Assembly (NCBI RefSeq): GCF_014137995.1
Contig: NZ_JACGWV010000001.1
Location: 2,728,001-2,792,000, forward strand
Length of the DNA: 64,000 bases
Direction of reading: 5' to 3'
Source: Promicromonospora sukumoe
GTDB taxonomy: Bacteria > Actinomycetota > Actinomycetes > Actinomycetales > Cellulomonadaceae
Part shown: piece by piece, positions 1 through 8,642 of the stretch
Numbering within the stretch: the stretch's first letter is position 1
Layout of the letters: every line of letters starts with the position of its first letter
Notes under the pieces: generated by a model
What the model saw: the letters and a program-made list of their open reading frames with translations, nothing else
Told to the model about the DNA's origin: nothing
The model's database searches: none
Translations under genes and position numbers: made by a program

Positions 1-14
1 CGGGCATGAGCCCG
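1..14. terminator. possible hairpin remnant at window edge
   Basis: CGGGC and GCCCG pair around an ATGA loop. This may be the end of a terminator belonging to a gene outside the window. The stem is short and there is no T-tract, so it could be chance. Confidence 0.2.
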
Positions 15-72
15 GCGCGCCCGTCCACCAGCAGAGCCCGTCCACCATCACTGTTCCCGAGGAGCCGCCCCG

Positions 73-735
73 ATGACCGAACCGCAGCCTGGGCTCGGCG
101 AGCCGCTGTCGGCGCAGATGTACCAGACGCTGCGCCGCGGCATCATCCTGGGCGAGTACCCGCAGGGGTCGCCGCTCAAGGAGGCCCGCCTGGCCGACGA
201 GCTCGCCGTCTCGCGCATCCCCATCCGCGCGGCGATCCCGCACCTGGAGAACGAGGGCTTCCTGACGACGGCGCCCCGGCGCAGCGCCCGCGTCACGACC
301 TGGACGGGACGCGCCGTCAACGAGCTGTTCGACGTGCGGCTCTCCATCGAGTCGCTGGCCGCCCGGCAGGCCGCGACCGCGGTGCGCGAGGGCGCGAGCA
401 CCGACGCCCTGACCGCGTCCCTCGACCTGGCGCACGCCGCCGTCGCGAGCAGCGAGCGCCTCGCCATCGCGGAGGCGCACACGACGTACCACGAGCGCAT
501 CGTGGAGCTCGCCGGAAACGAGCTGCTCGCCTCGATCATGCGCGGCGTGCTGGGCCGCATGACCTGGCTGTTCTACCTCACCGCGGAGCGCGACCCCGCC
601 GGCCAGTCGCACGAGCACGACGAGCTGGTCGAGGTCATCGGATCGGGCAACGACCGGCTGGCCGAGTCGATCGCGTTCGCCCACATCGAGAAGGGCCGGG
701 CGCCGTCGCTGGAGATCCTCCTGCGCGCCGACTGA
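73..735 (+). CDS. GntR-family (FCD-type) transcriptional regulator
   Basis: A 220-residue DNA-binding regulator. An N-terminal winged helix (about residues 10-75) carries the GntR pattern: a YQTLRRGIILGEYPQG start, then SRIPIRAAIPHLENEGF. An all-helical C-terminal part (about 85-215), with paired His residues near TTYHERIVELAGN, fits the FCD ligand-binding domain of the FadR subfamily. FCD proteins usually bind a small carboxylate or sugar acid and repress a nearby catabolic operon. No such operon adjoins it here, so its target may lie upstream of the window. The ATG is preceded by GAGGAG at good spacing. Two direct copies of CCCGTCCACCA lie just upstream (about positions 20-48) and could be an operator. 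Confidence 0.85.
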   Translation: MTEPQPGLGEPLSAQMYQTLRRGIILGEYPQGSPLKEARLADELAVSRIPIRAAIPHLENEGFLTTAPRRSARVTTWTGRAVNELFDVRLSIESLAARQAATAVREGASTDALTASLDLAHAAVASSERLAIAEAHTTYHERIVELAGNELLASIMRGVLGRMTWLFYLTAERDPAGQSHEHDELVEVIGSGNDRLAESIAFAHIEKGRAPSLEILLRAD

Positions 736-762
736 CGCACCGGCCGAGGGCGAGCCACCTGG

Positions 763-1716
763 TCACGCCGGCGTCAGCAGGGGCCCGCTCCTGCGGGTCG
801 CCCACCAGACGACCGCCGTGATCAGCACGACGGTGAGCGTGGGCACGAGCTGGTAGACCGCGCTGTCGACGTCCGCCCGGCTGGACAGGGCCCCGCCGAG
901 GTCTATGCGCAGGTACGGGGCCATGGCCAGGGAGAGGGTGTTGAGCACGGCGTGCAGCACGACCGCGATCTCCAGGCCGCCCGTGCGCCAGGTGATGATC
1001 GCCAGCGAGCCGAACAGCACCAGGTACCAGGCGATGACGTAGGGGTCGGTCGCGCCGTGCGCGAGCGTGAACAGCACGGCGGTGACCACGGTCCCGGCGA
1101 TCAGGCCGGCCCGCGAGCTGCGGGTCCAGCCGCCGACGACGCGGAAGATCAGGCCCCGCACGCCGTACTCCTCGCCCGCGGCCTGCAGCGGCGTGAGCAG
1201 CAGCGTGCCGAGCAGGATGGCGACGAGGTCGGTGTGCGACCAGGGGCTCTCCTCGACGGGCGTCAGGAAGCCGAGCACGATCACCAGGGCCCAGACCGGG
1301 GCGAGGACGAGCAGTGCCTTGCCGGCCACGTCGAACCGGAACCGGGAGGTCACGGAGTGCAGCGACGCCCCCGGCACGCCGTAGAGCAGGCGCTGGATGA
1401 TCATGCTCCACGGGATCAGCAGGCCGAGCGAGATCATCGAGCCCGCGTGGTAGAGCGGCGTGTAGTCGGTGCCCTGCATGATCGGCGGGACGAGGCCCCG
1501 CTGGACGTCGAACGGCGCGAGCGCCCAGCCGACCGCCGTCGGGAAGAAGACGAACCCGGCCGCCAGGAGCAGGATCGCGAGGATCCCGCGCCCGACGCGG
1601 CGCTTCTCGCCGGCGAGCACCCGGTGGTACTCCACCCCGCCGGGGACCGACGGGTCGTTCCCCGGCGCGGCCGGGCTGAGGAGCCAGCCCGGCTGCGCCG
1701 CCGCCGTGCGGCTCAT
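763..1716 (-). CDS. CPBP-family intramembrane metalloprotease
   Basis: A 317-residue multi-pass membrane protein with roughly seven to eight hydrophobic segments. It carries the CPBP/Abi (Rce1-like) motifs: the paired glutamates of GEEYGVRG (E182, E183), a His in TLAHGATD (H220), and the HAVLN motif (H255, N259). In characterised members these residues hold metal and water in an intramembrane glutamyl-type protease. Bacterial members are often linked to bacteriocin maturation, immunity or processing of membrane proteins; the substrate here is unknown. The start codon overlaps the stop of the upstream multidrug-export-like gene (ATGA), so the two are translationally coupled. Function is inferred from motifs only. 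Confidence 0.85.
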   Translation of the reverse strand: MSRTAAAQPGWLLSPAAPGNDPSVPGGVEYHRVLAGEKRRVGRGILAILLLAAGFVFFPTAVGWALAPFDVQRGLVPPIMQGTDYTPLYHAGSMISLGLLIPWSMIIQRLLYGVPGASLHSVTSRFRFDVAGKALLVLAPVWALVIVLGFLTPVEESPWSHTDLVAILLGTLLLTPLQAAGEEYGVRGLIFRVVGGWTRSSRAGLIAGTVVTAVLFTLAHGATDPYVIAWYLVLFGSLAIITWRTGGLEIAVVLHAVLNTLSLAMAPYLRIDLGGALSSRADVDSAVYQLVPTLTVVLITAVVWWATRRSGPLLTPA

Positions 1717-2261
1717 CGGACGGCCTGGAGCACGCCGCTGATGATCAGCGCGGTCAGCGTGGTCCAGGCGATGATCGCGATCGCCTGCCAGATCAGGATG
1801 CGGGCCTTGCCCACGCCGGAGGCGGCGAGCATGGTCGCGGTGAAGTGGGTGGGCAGCAGGAGCGGGCCGAGCATGCTCACGCCGGGCACGCCGTAGCGCT
1901 CGTAGGCGCGCTGGAACTTGGCCCGGCGGGCCGCCTTCCGCTCGCTCTCGGGCTCGGCCGGCGCCGAGCCGGAGGAGCCGCCGACCAGGACGGCGTCGCG
2001 GGCCTCGACCTTGGCGCGGCGGCGGGACACGACGGCGTTGCGGGCGCCGGTGCTGAGCAGCACGAGCACGGCAACGGTCACGAAGTTGCCGACCATGGCG
2101 GCGATCGCGGCGACGACCGGCGGGAGGCCGCCGAGGATGCCGATCGCGGCACCGCCCTCGCCCTCGATGAAGGGGATGGCGCCGGCGAGGGCGACGATCA
2201 GCGGCTGGAGGAGCTCGGGCACCTGCCCGAGCAGGTTCTGCAGGGTCTCGACGAGGTCCAT
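1713..2261 (-). CDS. small multidrug-export family membrane protein (COG2426-like)
   Basis: A 182-residue membrane protein. Residues 15-35 contain the IPFIEGEGGAAIGI pattern, which resembles the small multidrug-export (PF06695-type) family. Long hydrophobic segments surround a charged cytoplasmic stretch (about 85-125, rich in Arg, Glu and Ala), and the C-terminal helices include GVGKARILIWQAIAIIAW. The family name comes from a few reports of drug tolerance, and the transport role is poorly established. It is the first gene of a two-gene operon with the CPBP protease. It is divergent from a two-component system, with a palindrome between them, which suggests control by that system. Confidence 0.7.
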   Translation of the reverse strand: MDLVETLQNLLGQVPELLQPLIVALAGAIPFIEGEGGAAIGILGGLPPVVAAIAAMVGNFVTVAVLVLLSTGARNAVVSRRRAKVEARDAVLVGGSSGSAPAEPESERKAARRAKFQRAYERYGVPGVSMLGPLLLPTHFTATMLAASGVGKARILIWQAIAIIAWTTLTALIISGVLQAVR

Positions 2262-2385
2262 GGTGTGGCTCCTGTGGTGGGGGTGCCGGAGTGGTTCCCC
2301 GGCGCTGCACCTAGTTCACCTCGCGGCGGCGCCGCCCAGAAGTGTCGTCCTGTCACTCGTGATCGGGACCGTCGCATGCCTGGAC

Positions 2386-2401
2386 CATGACAAGTGTCAT
2401 G
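2386..2401. promoter_or_regulatory. palindromic operator candidate between export operon and two-component system
   Basis: CATGACA and TGTCATG form a perfect inverted repeat around AG, just upstream of the histidine kinase start. A second short dyad (TCAC-TC-GTGA) lies about 35 bases further upstream. DesR-type NarL-family regulators bind dyads of this general kind. Autoregulation and control of the divergent operon are inferences. Confidence 0.5.
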
Positions 2402-2417
2402 CCCGTAACCTGTGCCG

Positions 2418-3659
2418 ATGAGCATCCCGCCCGAACCCGTGAGCGCCGCCGCGGCGTCGGCGGAGGCCCGCGGCTCCCTGCGGCTGACCCGGAACATCAC
2501 CGCGACCTGGTGGTACGTCTCGATCGCTGTCGTGGTCTTCCAGCTCATGGTCGTCGGCTTCCTCGTGAGCACGCTGATCGAGGTCGGGTTCGACGCGCTG
2601 ACGACCGCTGCCGTCGGCGTCGGCGGGCTCCTGTGGTGGGCGGCGACGCTCGTCCCGCTGTTCGACTACCGGCACCGCACTGCCGACGCGCCGCTCGTGA
2701 ACTGGCGGCGCCACCTCGTGCCGCTCGTCACCGCGGCGGCCTTCGGGCTCGGGGCCGGGCTGGCCACGGGCGCCTGGGTGATCGGCGTGCTGCCCCTGAT
2801 CCAGATGGTCATGCTGCTGAACTGGCCGCCGGGGGTGCGCCTGCGCGTGGTGCTGGCCGCGACCGCCCTGCTCGTCGCGCTGGCCGTGATCGACATGCGC
2901 GTCACCCTCATCGAGGACCCGGCGGAGATCTGGGCCCAGTACTTCTTCCTCGCCGTCTTCCTGCCGATGATCACCGTCTCCTCGCTGTGGTCGTGGGACG
3001 TGCTGGCGGCGCTCGACCGGGCCCGCACCTCGGAGGCGCGGCTCGCGGCGACCCAGGAGCGGCTCCGGCTGGCGAACGACGTGCACGACCTGCAGGGACA
3101 CCACCTCCAGGTCGTCGCCCTGCAGCTCGAGCTCGCCGAGCGCCTCATGCCGCGTGACGCGGCGGCCGGCATGGAGCAGCTCCGCGCGGCGCGCGCCAGC
3201 GTCGACGACGCCCGGCAGGGCACCCGCGACCTGGCCACGCGCTTCCGCTCGGTCCCGCTGCGCGACGAGCTCGCCAACGCGGTGGACCTGCTGCGCGCGG
3301 CGGGCACGGAGGCCGAGGCCACCGTGGCGACCGACGCGTCGCTGGCCCCGGCGTCCGCCCTGGGCCCCGTGATCCGGGAGACGACGACGAACGTGCTGCG
3401 CCACGGCGGCGGCCGCTGGGCGCGTCTGTCGCTGACCCGCGCGAACGGGTCGTGGCGGTACGAGATCTCGAACGACGCCGCGCCCGACGTGCCGGAGCCC
3501 ACGGGCGCCACGGGCGGCGGTTCGGGCCTGAAGGGTCTCGCGGGGCGGGCCGCCGAGGCCGGCGGCGCCCTCGAGGTGCACCGCGAGGGCGAGACGTTCA
3601 CCGTGGTCGTCACGGTCCCTGCCGACGAAGGTTTCGCTGGAGAAGAGGTTGCTGGATGA
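2418..3659 (+). CDS. DesK/NarX-type sensor histidine kinase
   Basis: A 413-residue membrane sensor kinase. Four to five N-terminal transmembrane helices (about residues 30-190) are followed by a HisKA_3 dimerisation helix in which H223 of NDVHDLQGHHLQ is the expected phospho-acceptor. A compact HATPase domain follows, with an N-box (ETTTNVLRHG) and a GSGLKGLAGRA glycine box. The small size and the lack of a large extracellular domain suggest it senses membrane state or a membrane-active compound. I chose the ATG at 2418; an in-frame GTG lies six bases upstream. The stop overlaps the response regulator start (ATGA), so the pair is coupled. Confidence 0.9.
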   Translation: MSIPPEPVSAAAASAEARGSLRLTRNITATWWYVSIAVVVFQLMVVGFLVSTLIEVGFDALTTAAVGVGGLLWWAATLVPLFDYRHRTADAPLVNWRRHLVPLVTAAAFGLGAGLATGAWVIGVLPLIQMVMLLNWPPGVRLRVVLAATALLVALAVIDMRVTLIEDPAEIWAQYFFLAVFLPMITVSSLWSWDVLAALDRARTSEARLAATQERLRLANDVHDLQGHHLQVVALQLELAERLMPRDAAAGMEQLRAARASVDDARQGTRDLATRFRSVPLRDELANAVDLLRAAGTEAEATVATDASLAPASALGPVIRETTTNVLRHGGGRWARLSLTRANGSWRYEISNDAAPDVPEPTGATGGGSGLKGLAGRAAEAGGALEVHREGETFTVVVTVPADEGFAGEEVAG

Positions 3660-4258
3660 TCCGTGTGCTGCTCGCCGACGACGAGGGCATGATCCGGTCG
3701 GCGCTGGCCGCGCTGCTGGGCCTGGAACCCGACATCGAGGTCGTGGCGGAGTGCGCCGACGGCGCCGAGGCGGTCGCCGCCGCCGAGCGCCTCAAGCCCG
3801 ATGTGTGCCTGCTGGACCTGGAGATGCCGAAGCTCGACGGCGTCCAGGTCGCCGAGCGCCTGAACCGCACCCTGCCGACGCGGTGCGTGATCGTCACCCG
3901 CCACGCCCGCCCCGGGGTGCTGCGCCGGGCGCTGGCCTCGGGGGCCGCCGGGTTCCTGCCCAAGTCGCGGTCCGCGGACGAGGTCGCGGCGGTGATCCGG
4001 CGCGTCGCCGCGGGCGGGCGGTACGTGGACCCCGAGGTGGCGGCCGACGCACTGAGCGACGAGCGCTCGCCGCTGACCGACCGCGAGCTGGACGTGCTGC
4101 GGGCAGGCCGCCACGGCGAGACCACGAGCCAGATCGCCCGCACCCTGCTGCTCGCCCCGGGGACCGTCCGCAACCACGTCTCGACCGTGCTCGGCAAGCT
4201 CGCGGTCGAGACGCGGCAGCAGGCGGTGCTCCTCGCGGAGGAACGCGGCTGGATCTGA
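3656..4258 (+). CDS. NarL/DesR-type response regulator
   Basis: A 200-residue partner of the preceding kinase. The receiver domain (1-120) has acidic residues D8/D9, phospho-acceptor D54 in CLLDLEMPK and a Lys in FLPKS. The C-terminal LuxR-type helix-turn-helix (about 137-195) begins at LTDRELDVLRAG and contains TSQIARTLLLAPGTVRNHVS. It probably binds the dyads upstream of the kinase gene and of the divergent export/protease operon, but that is inferred from position only. Confidence 0.92.
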   Translation: MIRVLLADDEGMIRSALAALLGLEPDIEVVAECADGAEAVAAAERLKPDVCLLDLEMPKLDGVQVAERLNRTLPTRCVIVTRHARPGVLRRALASGAAGFLPKSRSADEVAAVIRRVAAGGRYVDPEVAADALSDERSPLTDRELDVLRAGRHGETTSQIARTLLLAPGTVRNHVSTVLGKLAVETRQQAVLLAEERGWI

Positions 4259-4283
4259 TCAGGACACGTCGACCTCGGCGTCC

Positions 4284-4946
4284 TCAGCCGTCGCCGTCGA
4301 ACAGACCGCCGTCGAGCAGCCAGTTGTAGCGCAGGCGCAGCGCGCGCTCGGTGCTCGCGACGAGGGTAGCGACCAGGATCCCGATGTTGAGCGCGGCCGG
4401 GAGCTGGACCGGGGACGTGAAGGTGCCGATGCGCTCGGCGACCGGCGGGATCTGGGTGACCTCCTCCACGATCTGCGGCACGCCGAGCACCAGCCCGACC
4501 ACCAGGACGACGAGCGAGACGAGGCCGATCAGGCGGCCCGCGACGGGGTGCGAGCGGTCCAGGCGGGCCCGGCGCCCCTCGGCGGAGGCGGCGTCGGGCA
4601 CGAGCTGGCGTTCCGTGCCGTCGGCGGCGACGTAGTGGCAGCGCTTGAGCCCGAAGCCGCTGTGCACCACCTCGATGTCGCCGCCCGGCACCGGGAACCG
4701 GGCCGGGAGCTTGGACCGGGCCTCGAGCCGGCCGTCCAGGTAGAGGCGGGCCCAGACGGTGCCGTTGTCGTCGCCGCCGTGCCGCACGTCCACCGACCAG
4801 GTCTGCGTGCGGCCGTCCTCGGCGGGGAGGGTCAGGTGCAGCAGCGAGCGGGTGAACGGCTGCCACCAGCGGAACCGCTGAAGGGGGCTGCCGTCGCCCG
4901 GCTGGACCCGCTCGGCGGCACGTCGTCGCTTCCAGTCCGAGAACAC
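4284..4946 (-). CDS. uncharacterised membrane protein
   Basis: A protein of about 220 residues that I do not recognise. The N-terminal half is soluble and beta-rich, with aromatic and charged stretches such as WSVDVRHGGDD and VWARLYLDGR. It is followed by two strong transmembrane helices (about residues 137-160 and 185-203) and a short tail, YNWLLDGGLFDGDG. The start is uncertain: GTG at 4946 gives MFSDWKRRR, and another in-frame GTG lies at 4955. It converges on the response regulator gene. Codon use is typical of the window, so it is likely a real gene, but no function can be assigned. Confidence 0.7.
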   Translation of the reverse strand: MFSDWKRRRAAERVQPGDGSPLQRFRWWQPFTRSLLHLTLPAEDGRTQTWSVDVRHGGDDNGTVWARLYLDGRLEARSKLPARFPVPGGDIEVVHSGFGLKRCHYVAADGTERQLVPDAASAEGRRARLDRSHPVAGRLIGLVSLVVLVVGLVLGVPQIVEEVTQIPPVAERIGTFTSPVQLPAALNIGILVATLVASTERALRLRYNWLLDGGLFDGDG

Positions 4947-5014
4947 ACCGGACACCGTAGCAACGGGCCCCTGCCGAGCGCCGCGAATCTCCGGCGTCGG
5001 CGCGGCGGGTGCGC

Positions 5015-5950
5015 TCAGCTCTTCAGGATCTCGCCGTCGCTCTCCAGGACGATCGGCACCCCGGCGGTCTTCCAGCGCAGCGGGACCACCTCGACGGGGG
5101 TGTCGCACGCCGTCAGGATGGCCCGGGGCGTGCGCCCCAGCCGGGCCGTGTGCCCACGGCCGCGGTGGTGCCGCGCGACCATCAGGACGTCCGCGTCGGC
5201 CGCGGCCTTGATCAACACCTGGTCGGGATTGCCCACGAGCACCGAGGTCTGCACGGCGACGCCCGGGTAGACGGCGGCCCAGTCCCGCACGACCGTCTCC
5301 AGCAGCCGGGTGGCCGTAGCGACCGACTCGGCGGTGTGGGAGTCGGTCAGGCCGAGGTCGGCGGCCATGTCCGGGACCTCGACGGCGTGCACCACCCGCA
5401 CGGCGGCGTGCCGACAGGACGCCAGCGAGAGCGCGCGGGTCAGCAGCTCGCCGGCGCTGGTGAACGTCTTGATCCCGACGACGATGCGGTCGTTGCCACC
5501 GTCCCGCCACCGGGCGGGGACCACCGTCACGGGCACCGCGGCCCGCGCCGCGACCTCGGCGGTCGTCGCCCGCGCGACCAGGCGCTCCGCCCCGTGCCGG
5601 GTCTCGCGGCCGAGCACCAGCAGGCCGCCGGACGCGGACGCCTCGACGAGCTGGGCCACCCGCGGCCCGAGCGCGAGCACCGGCTCGATCTGCAGCTCCG
5701 GGGCGATGGCGCTGGCGGTCGCGGCCACCCGGGTGACCGTGCCGCGGCCGGACCGTTCGAGGTAGGCGACGTCGCCTGCCTCCGCGGGCCACAGCCCGCT
5801 CTCGGGCAGGGGCGCCGGCACCACGTGCACCATGCGTATCCCGGTCCGGCGCAGCCGGGCCTCGTTGATCGCGTACCGCACGGCCCCGGCGCTCCGCTCG
5901 CTGCCGTCCACGGCGACGACGACGGGGGCGCGCAGCTGGTCGGCGGTCAT
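5015..5950 (-). CDS. tandem-domain universal stress protein (UspA family)
   Basis: A 311-residue protein with two consecutive Usp domains. The first starts with VVVAVDGSERSAGAVRYAI. The second starts near residue 150 (NDRIVVGIKTF) and ends with PVEVVPL. The glycine-rich nucleotide loops are weak: GRETRHG in the first and ARHHRGRGHTARLG in the second. ATP binding is therefore plausible only for one half. Tandem Usp proteins in actinobacteria are commonly induced by hypoxia or redox stress. The flavodoxin gene lies two bases upstream on the same strand, so they form an operon. Confidence 0.88.
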   Translation of the reverse strand: MTADQLRAPVVVAVDGSERSAGAVRYAINEARLRRTGIRMVHVVPAPLPESGLWPAEAGDVAYLERSGRGTVTRVAATASAIAPELQIEPVLALGPRVAQLVEASASGGLLVLGRETRHGAERLVARATTAEVAARAAVPVTVVPARWRDGGNDRIVVGIKTFTSAGELLTRALSLASCRHAAVRVVHAVEVPDMAADLGLTDSHTAESVATATRLLETVVRDWAAVYPGVAVQTSVLVGNPDQVLIKAAADADVLMVARHHRGRGHTARLGRTPRAILTACDTPVEVVPLRWKTAGVPIVLESDGEILKS

Positions 5951-5952
5951 GG

Positions 5953-6540
5953 TCAGGCCTCGCCCAGTCTGCCCTGCGGGTACGGGCGGTGGTAGGCGTG
6001 CTGGTGCGCGGAGCGCACCTCCGGCCGGGTCGGGCGCCGCTCGGCGACCTGTGCGCCCAGGGCCTTGCCCCACCCGTAGGCGCGGTCGAGCTCACCGTCC
6101 GCGAGGGGTCCGGTCACGTCGCCGACCCGGAAGCTGGCGGGCGAGGCGACCAAGGGGAAGCCCAGCCGGTCCAGCCGACGGCTCGCCGCGCGGGCGGCGG
6201 AGCCGGAGAGGCGGGAGGTCGACCGCGTGTCGAACGCCGCGGCCGCGGTCTGCGTCGTCACCCCCGGCAGCCCCCCGATCCACTCCCGGATGCCCCGGTC
6301 GTGCGAGCCGACGATCGGTGCCCGTCCGGCGGCGTCCCGGCGGGTCGAGGGCCAGGACATGCTGAAGGCGTGGGTCGGTCCGCCCACGACCAGCATGGTC
6401 ACGTCCGCCGGCACGGTGCGGGGCGCCGCCCCCACCTCGACGACGTCGGCATGCATGGACCCCTCGATACCCTCCGCGATCGCCCTCGCGACCGCCTCCG
6501 TGTTGCCGTACATGGACTCGTAGACCACCAGTGCACGCAT
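5953..6540 (-). CDS. flavodoxin-like protein
   Basis: A 195-residue protein. The N-terminus ALVVYESMYGNTEAVARAIAEG matches the FMN phosphate-binding loop (T/S-x-T/Y-G-N-T) of flavodoxins. VVGGPTHAFSM at about residues 50-62 fits the second flavin loop. The C-terminal tail (about 165-195) is rich in His, Arg and Tyr and is longer than in classic flavodoxins. It probably carries electrons, or is an FMN-dependent quinone-reductase relative. It is the first gene of an operon with the tandem universal stress protein and is divergent from the Acg-like nitroreductase gene. Confidence 0.85.
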   Translation of the reverse strand: MRALVVYESMYGNTEAVARAIAEGIEGSMHADVVEVGAAPRTVPADVTMLVVGGPTHAFSMSWPSTRRDAAGRAPIVGSHDRGIREWIGGLPGVTTQTAAAAFDTRSTSRLSGSAARAASRRLDRLGFPLVASPASFRVGDVTGPLADGELDRAYGWGKALGAQVAERRPTRPEVRSAHQHAYHRPYPQGRLGEA

Positions 6541-6620
6541 CAGCGCACCTCCTAACAGGTTCTTCTTCCACGCTCCGCGCCCGCCGGGCCGGGCGTCAGG
6601 GCCGTCCGGCCCACGTCCGC

Positions 6621-6654
6621 GGGACCTTTGGCCCGTGCCCGGACCTGCCGGTCC
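6621..6654. promoter_or_regulatory. possible DosR-like operator region
   Basis: GGGACCTTTGGCCC (6621-6634) and GGACC-TGCC-GGTCC (6641-6654) are two dyad-like sites with centres 20 bases apart, in the divergent region between flavodoxin-usp and the acg-like gene. The first resembles the GGGACT-WW-AGTCCC core of mycobacterial DosR boxes. Gene content (Usp, Acg) fits a dormancy regulon. The match is imperfect and short dyads are common in GC-rich DNA. Confidence 0.3.
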
Positions 6655-6669
6655 GCGAAGACTTGGTCG

Positions 6670-7656
6670 ATGGACGTCGTCGACGCACGCATGGAACGCA
6701 TCCTGCGGGCCGCCGCGAGCGCCCCGAGCGTGTTCAACACCCAGCCGTGGCAGGCGCAGGTCGAGGGCCGCACCCTGACCCTCCGCGCGGACCCGGCGCG
6801 GCAGCTGCACCACTCCGACCCGCACGGGCGGGAGATGCTGATCAGCTGCGGGGCGTTCCTGTTCAACGCCCGGACGGCCGCCCGCCGGGAGTCGCTGACC
6901 CCGTTCGTGCGGGTGCTGCCCGACCCCGCCGACGAGCTGCTGGTGGCGACGATGCGCCTGGAGCCGGGTCCAGTGCCGAACACCGACGAGCTGGAGCTGT
7001 GCGTGGCGATCGGGCGCCGCACGACGTCGCGGGTCCCGTTCGACGACCAGCCCCTGTTCACGGACGTGCTGATGGCCATCCGGCAGGCCGCGCGCGACGA
7101 GTGCGCGGACCTGCGCCCGATCCAGCCGTCCGAGCCGGTGCGTGCGAAGGTCCTGGACCTGGTGCGGCGGGCGGAGGCCCTCGCGGCGGAGGACCCGGCG
7201 GCCCGGGGCGAGGAGCTGGCCTGGACCGCGACGGACGCGGACCGGGCGGACGGCGTCCCCGCGGCCCTTCTCGGGCCGAACCCCACGAACGACGGCGCGC
7301 CGGTGCGCCGGTTCCTCAGCAGCACGGGCAGCGCGCAGTTCGAGCAGCACTCGACGATGGCGCTGCTCACGACGGCCGACGACTCCCCGCGCGACTGGGT
7401 GGTCGCGGGCCAGGCGCTCGAGCGCGTGCTGCTGGTCGCGACCGCGTACTTCGTGCACGCGTCGTTCGCGACGACGGTGCTGGAGAACCCGACGACGCGG
7501 CACGACCTGCGCCGGGTGCTGTCACTGGACGCGGCGCCGCAGATGCTCATGCGGCTGGGCTACAGCGCGCTGCCCCCGCACACCCCGCGCCTGGCCGCCG
7601 AGCAGGCCGGGATCGGGCAGGCCGGGGTGGACGGGGCGACCGTCAGGAGCGGATGA
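6670..7656 (+). CDS. Acg-family nitroreductase-like protein
   Basis: A 328-residue protein resembling the Acg/Rv2032 group of nitroreductase-fold proteins. The N-terminus [24 protein letters not shown] matches the usual SPSxxNTQPW flavin-contact region. Further family-like segments are [27 protein letters not shown] and, near the C-terminus, QMLMRLGY. In Mycobacterium tuberculosis Acg sequesters FMN and belongs to the dormancy regulon, without proven nitroreductase activity. I chose the ATG at 6670 ([12 protein letters not shown]). The last 14 bases overlap the convergent hydrolase gene. Confidence 0.85.
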   Translation: MDVVDARMERILRAAASAPSVFNTQPWQAQVEGRTLTLRADPARQLHHSDPHGREMLISCGAFLFNARTAARRESLTPFVRVLPDPADELLVATMRLEPGPVPNTDELELCVAIGRRTTSRVPFDDQPLFTDVLMAIRQAARDECADLRPIQPSEPVRAKVLDLVRRAEALAAEDPAARGEELAWTATDADRADGVPAALLGPNPTNDGAPVRRFLSSTGSAQFEQHSTMALLTTADDSPRDWVVAGQALERVLLVATAYFVHASFATTVLENPTTRHDLRRVLSLDAAPQMLMRLGYSALPPHTPRLAAEQAGIGQAGVDGATVRSG

Positions 7657-8467
7657 ACTCCAGCAGGTCCGCGTTGATGACGTCGGCGTGCGTGGTCGGC
7701 ATGCCGTGCGGGAAGCCCGGGTACGTCTTCAGCGTCCCGTTGGGCAGCAGCTCCGCCGACAGCGGGCCCGCGTCGGCGTACGGGACGATCTGGTCGTCGT
7801 CGCCGTGCATCACCAGCACCGGCACGGTGATCTTGCGCAGGTCCTCGGTGAAGTCCGTCTCGGAGAACGCCGCGATGCCGTCGTAGTGCGCCTTGGCGCC
7901 GCCCTGCATGCCCTGGCGCCACCAGTTGCGCACCAGCGGCTCGCGCGTCTCGACGCCGGGCCGGTTGAACCCGTAGAACGGGCCGGCGGGCAGCGCCGTG
8001 TAGAACTCCGAGCGGCTCGCCTTGAGCTGGGCCCGCAGGTCGTCGAAGACGCTCTTCGGCAGCCCGCCGGGGTTGGCGTCGGTCTGGAGCATGAGCGGCG
8101 GCACGGCGGCGATGATCGCGGCCTTGGCCACGCGGTCCTCGCCGTGCCGGGCGATGTAGTGGACCACCTCGCCGCCGCCGGTGGAGTGGCCCACGTGGAT
8201 CGCGTCCTGCAGGTCCAGGTGCGCGGTCAGCGCGGCCAGGTCGTCGGCGTAGTGGTCCATGTCGTGGCCGTCGGCCACCTGGGTCGACCGGCCGTGCCCG
8301 CGGCGGTCGTGGGCGATGACCCGGTAGCCCTCGTGGAGGAAGAACAGCATCTGGGCGTCCCAGTCGTCCGCCGACAGGGGCCAGCCGTGGCTGAACACGA
8401 TCGGCTGCCCGCTCCCCCAGTCCTTGTAATAGATCTCGACGCCGTCATCAGTGACAATCTTCGGCAC
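7643..8467 (-). CDS. alpha/beta hydrolase, non-haem chloroperoxidase type
   Basis: A 274-residue single-domain alpha/beta hydrolase. The nucleophile elbow is GHSTGG with S95. An oxyanion-region HGWP lies at about residue 27, the DRRGHGRS motif at about 54-61, the acid in [11 protein letters not shown] and the catalytic His in GFPHGM. This composition, especially GHSTGGGEV and the GFNRPGVE cap segment, is typical of the chloroperoxidase/arylesterase group. These enzymes form peracids or hydrolyse esters in the cytoplasm. There is no signal peptide. It is a single gene and its natural substrate is unknown. Confidence 0.9.
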   Translation of the reverse strand: MPKIVTDDGVEIYYKDWGSGQPIVFSHGWPLSADDWDAQMLFFLHEGYRVIAHDRRGHGRSTQVADGHDMDHYADDLAALTAHLDLQDAIHVGHSTGGGEVVHYIARHGEDRVAKAAIIAAVPPLMLQTDANPGGLPKSVFDDLRAQLKASRSEFYTALPAGPFYGFNRPGVETREPLVRNWWRQGMQGGAKAHYDGIAAFSETDFTEDLRKITVPVLVMHGDDDQIVPYADAGPLSAELLPNGTLKTYPGFPHGMPTTHADVINADLLEFIRS

Positions 8468-8625
8468 GTTTCCGTCTCCGTCCGCCGTCCGAGGAGCTGC
8501 CTCGGACGAGGCGAGCCCGGTGGGGGCCAGGACCGGCCCCGCCCTCAGCCAGCATCCATCGGGGCGGCGTCACCCGCAGTCCAGGATCGGCCTGTTCGCT
8601 GAGTTTCCCGGGTGATAAACGCGCC

Positions 8626-8641
8626 GGCGCCGGTGGGCGCC
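8626..8641 (-). terminator. hairpin terminator of VOC gene
   Basis: Two GGCGCC segments pair around a four-base loop, one base after the stop of the VOC gene. On the minus strand the stem is followed by GGCGCGTTTATCAC, a weak T-rich tail. Confidence 0.6.
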
Positions 8642-8642
8642 G

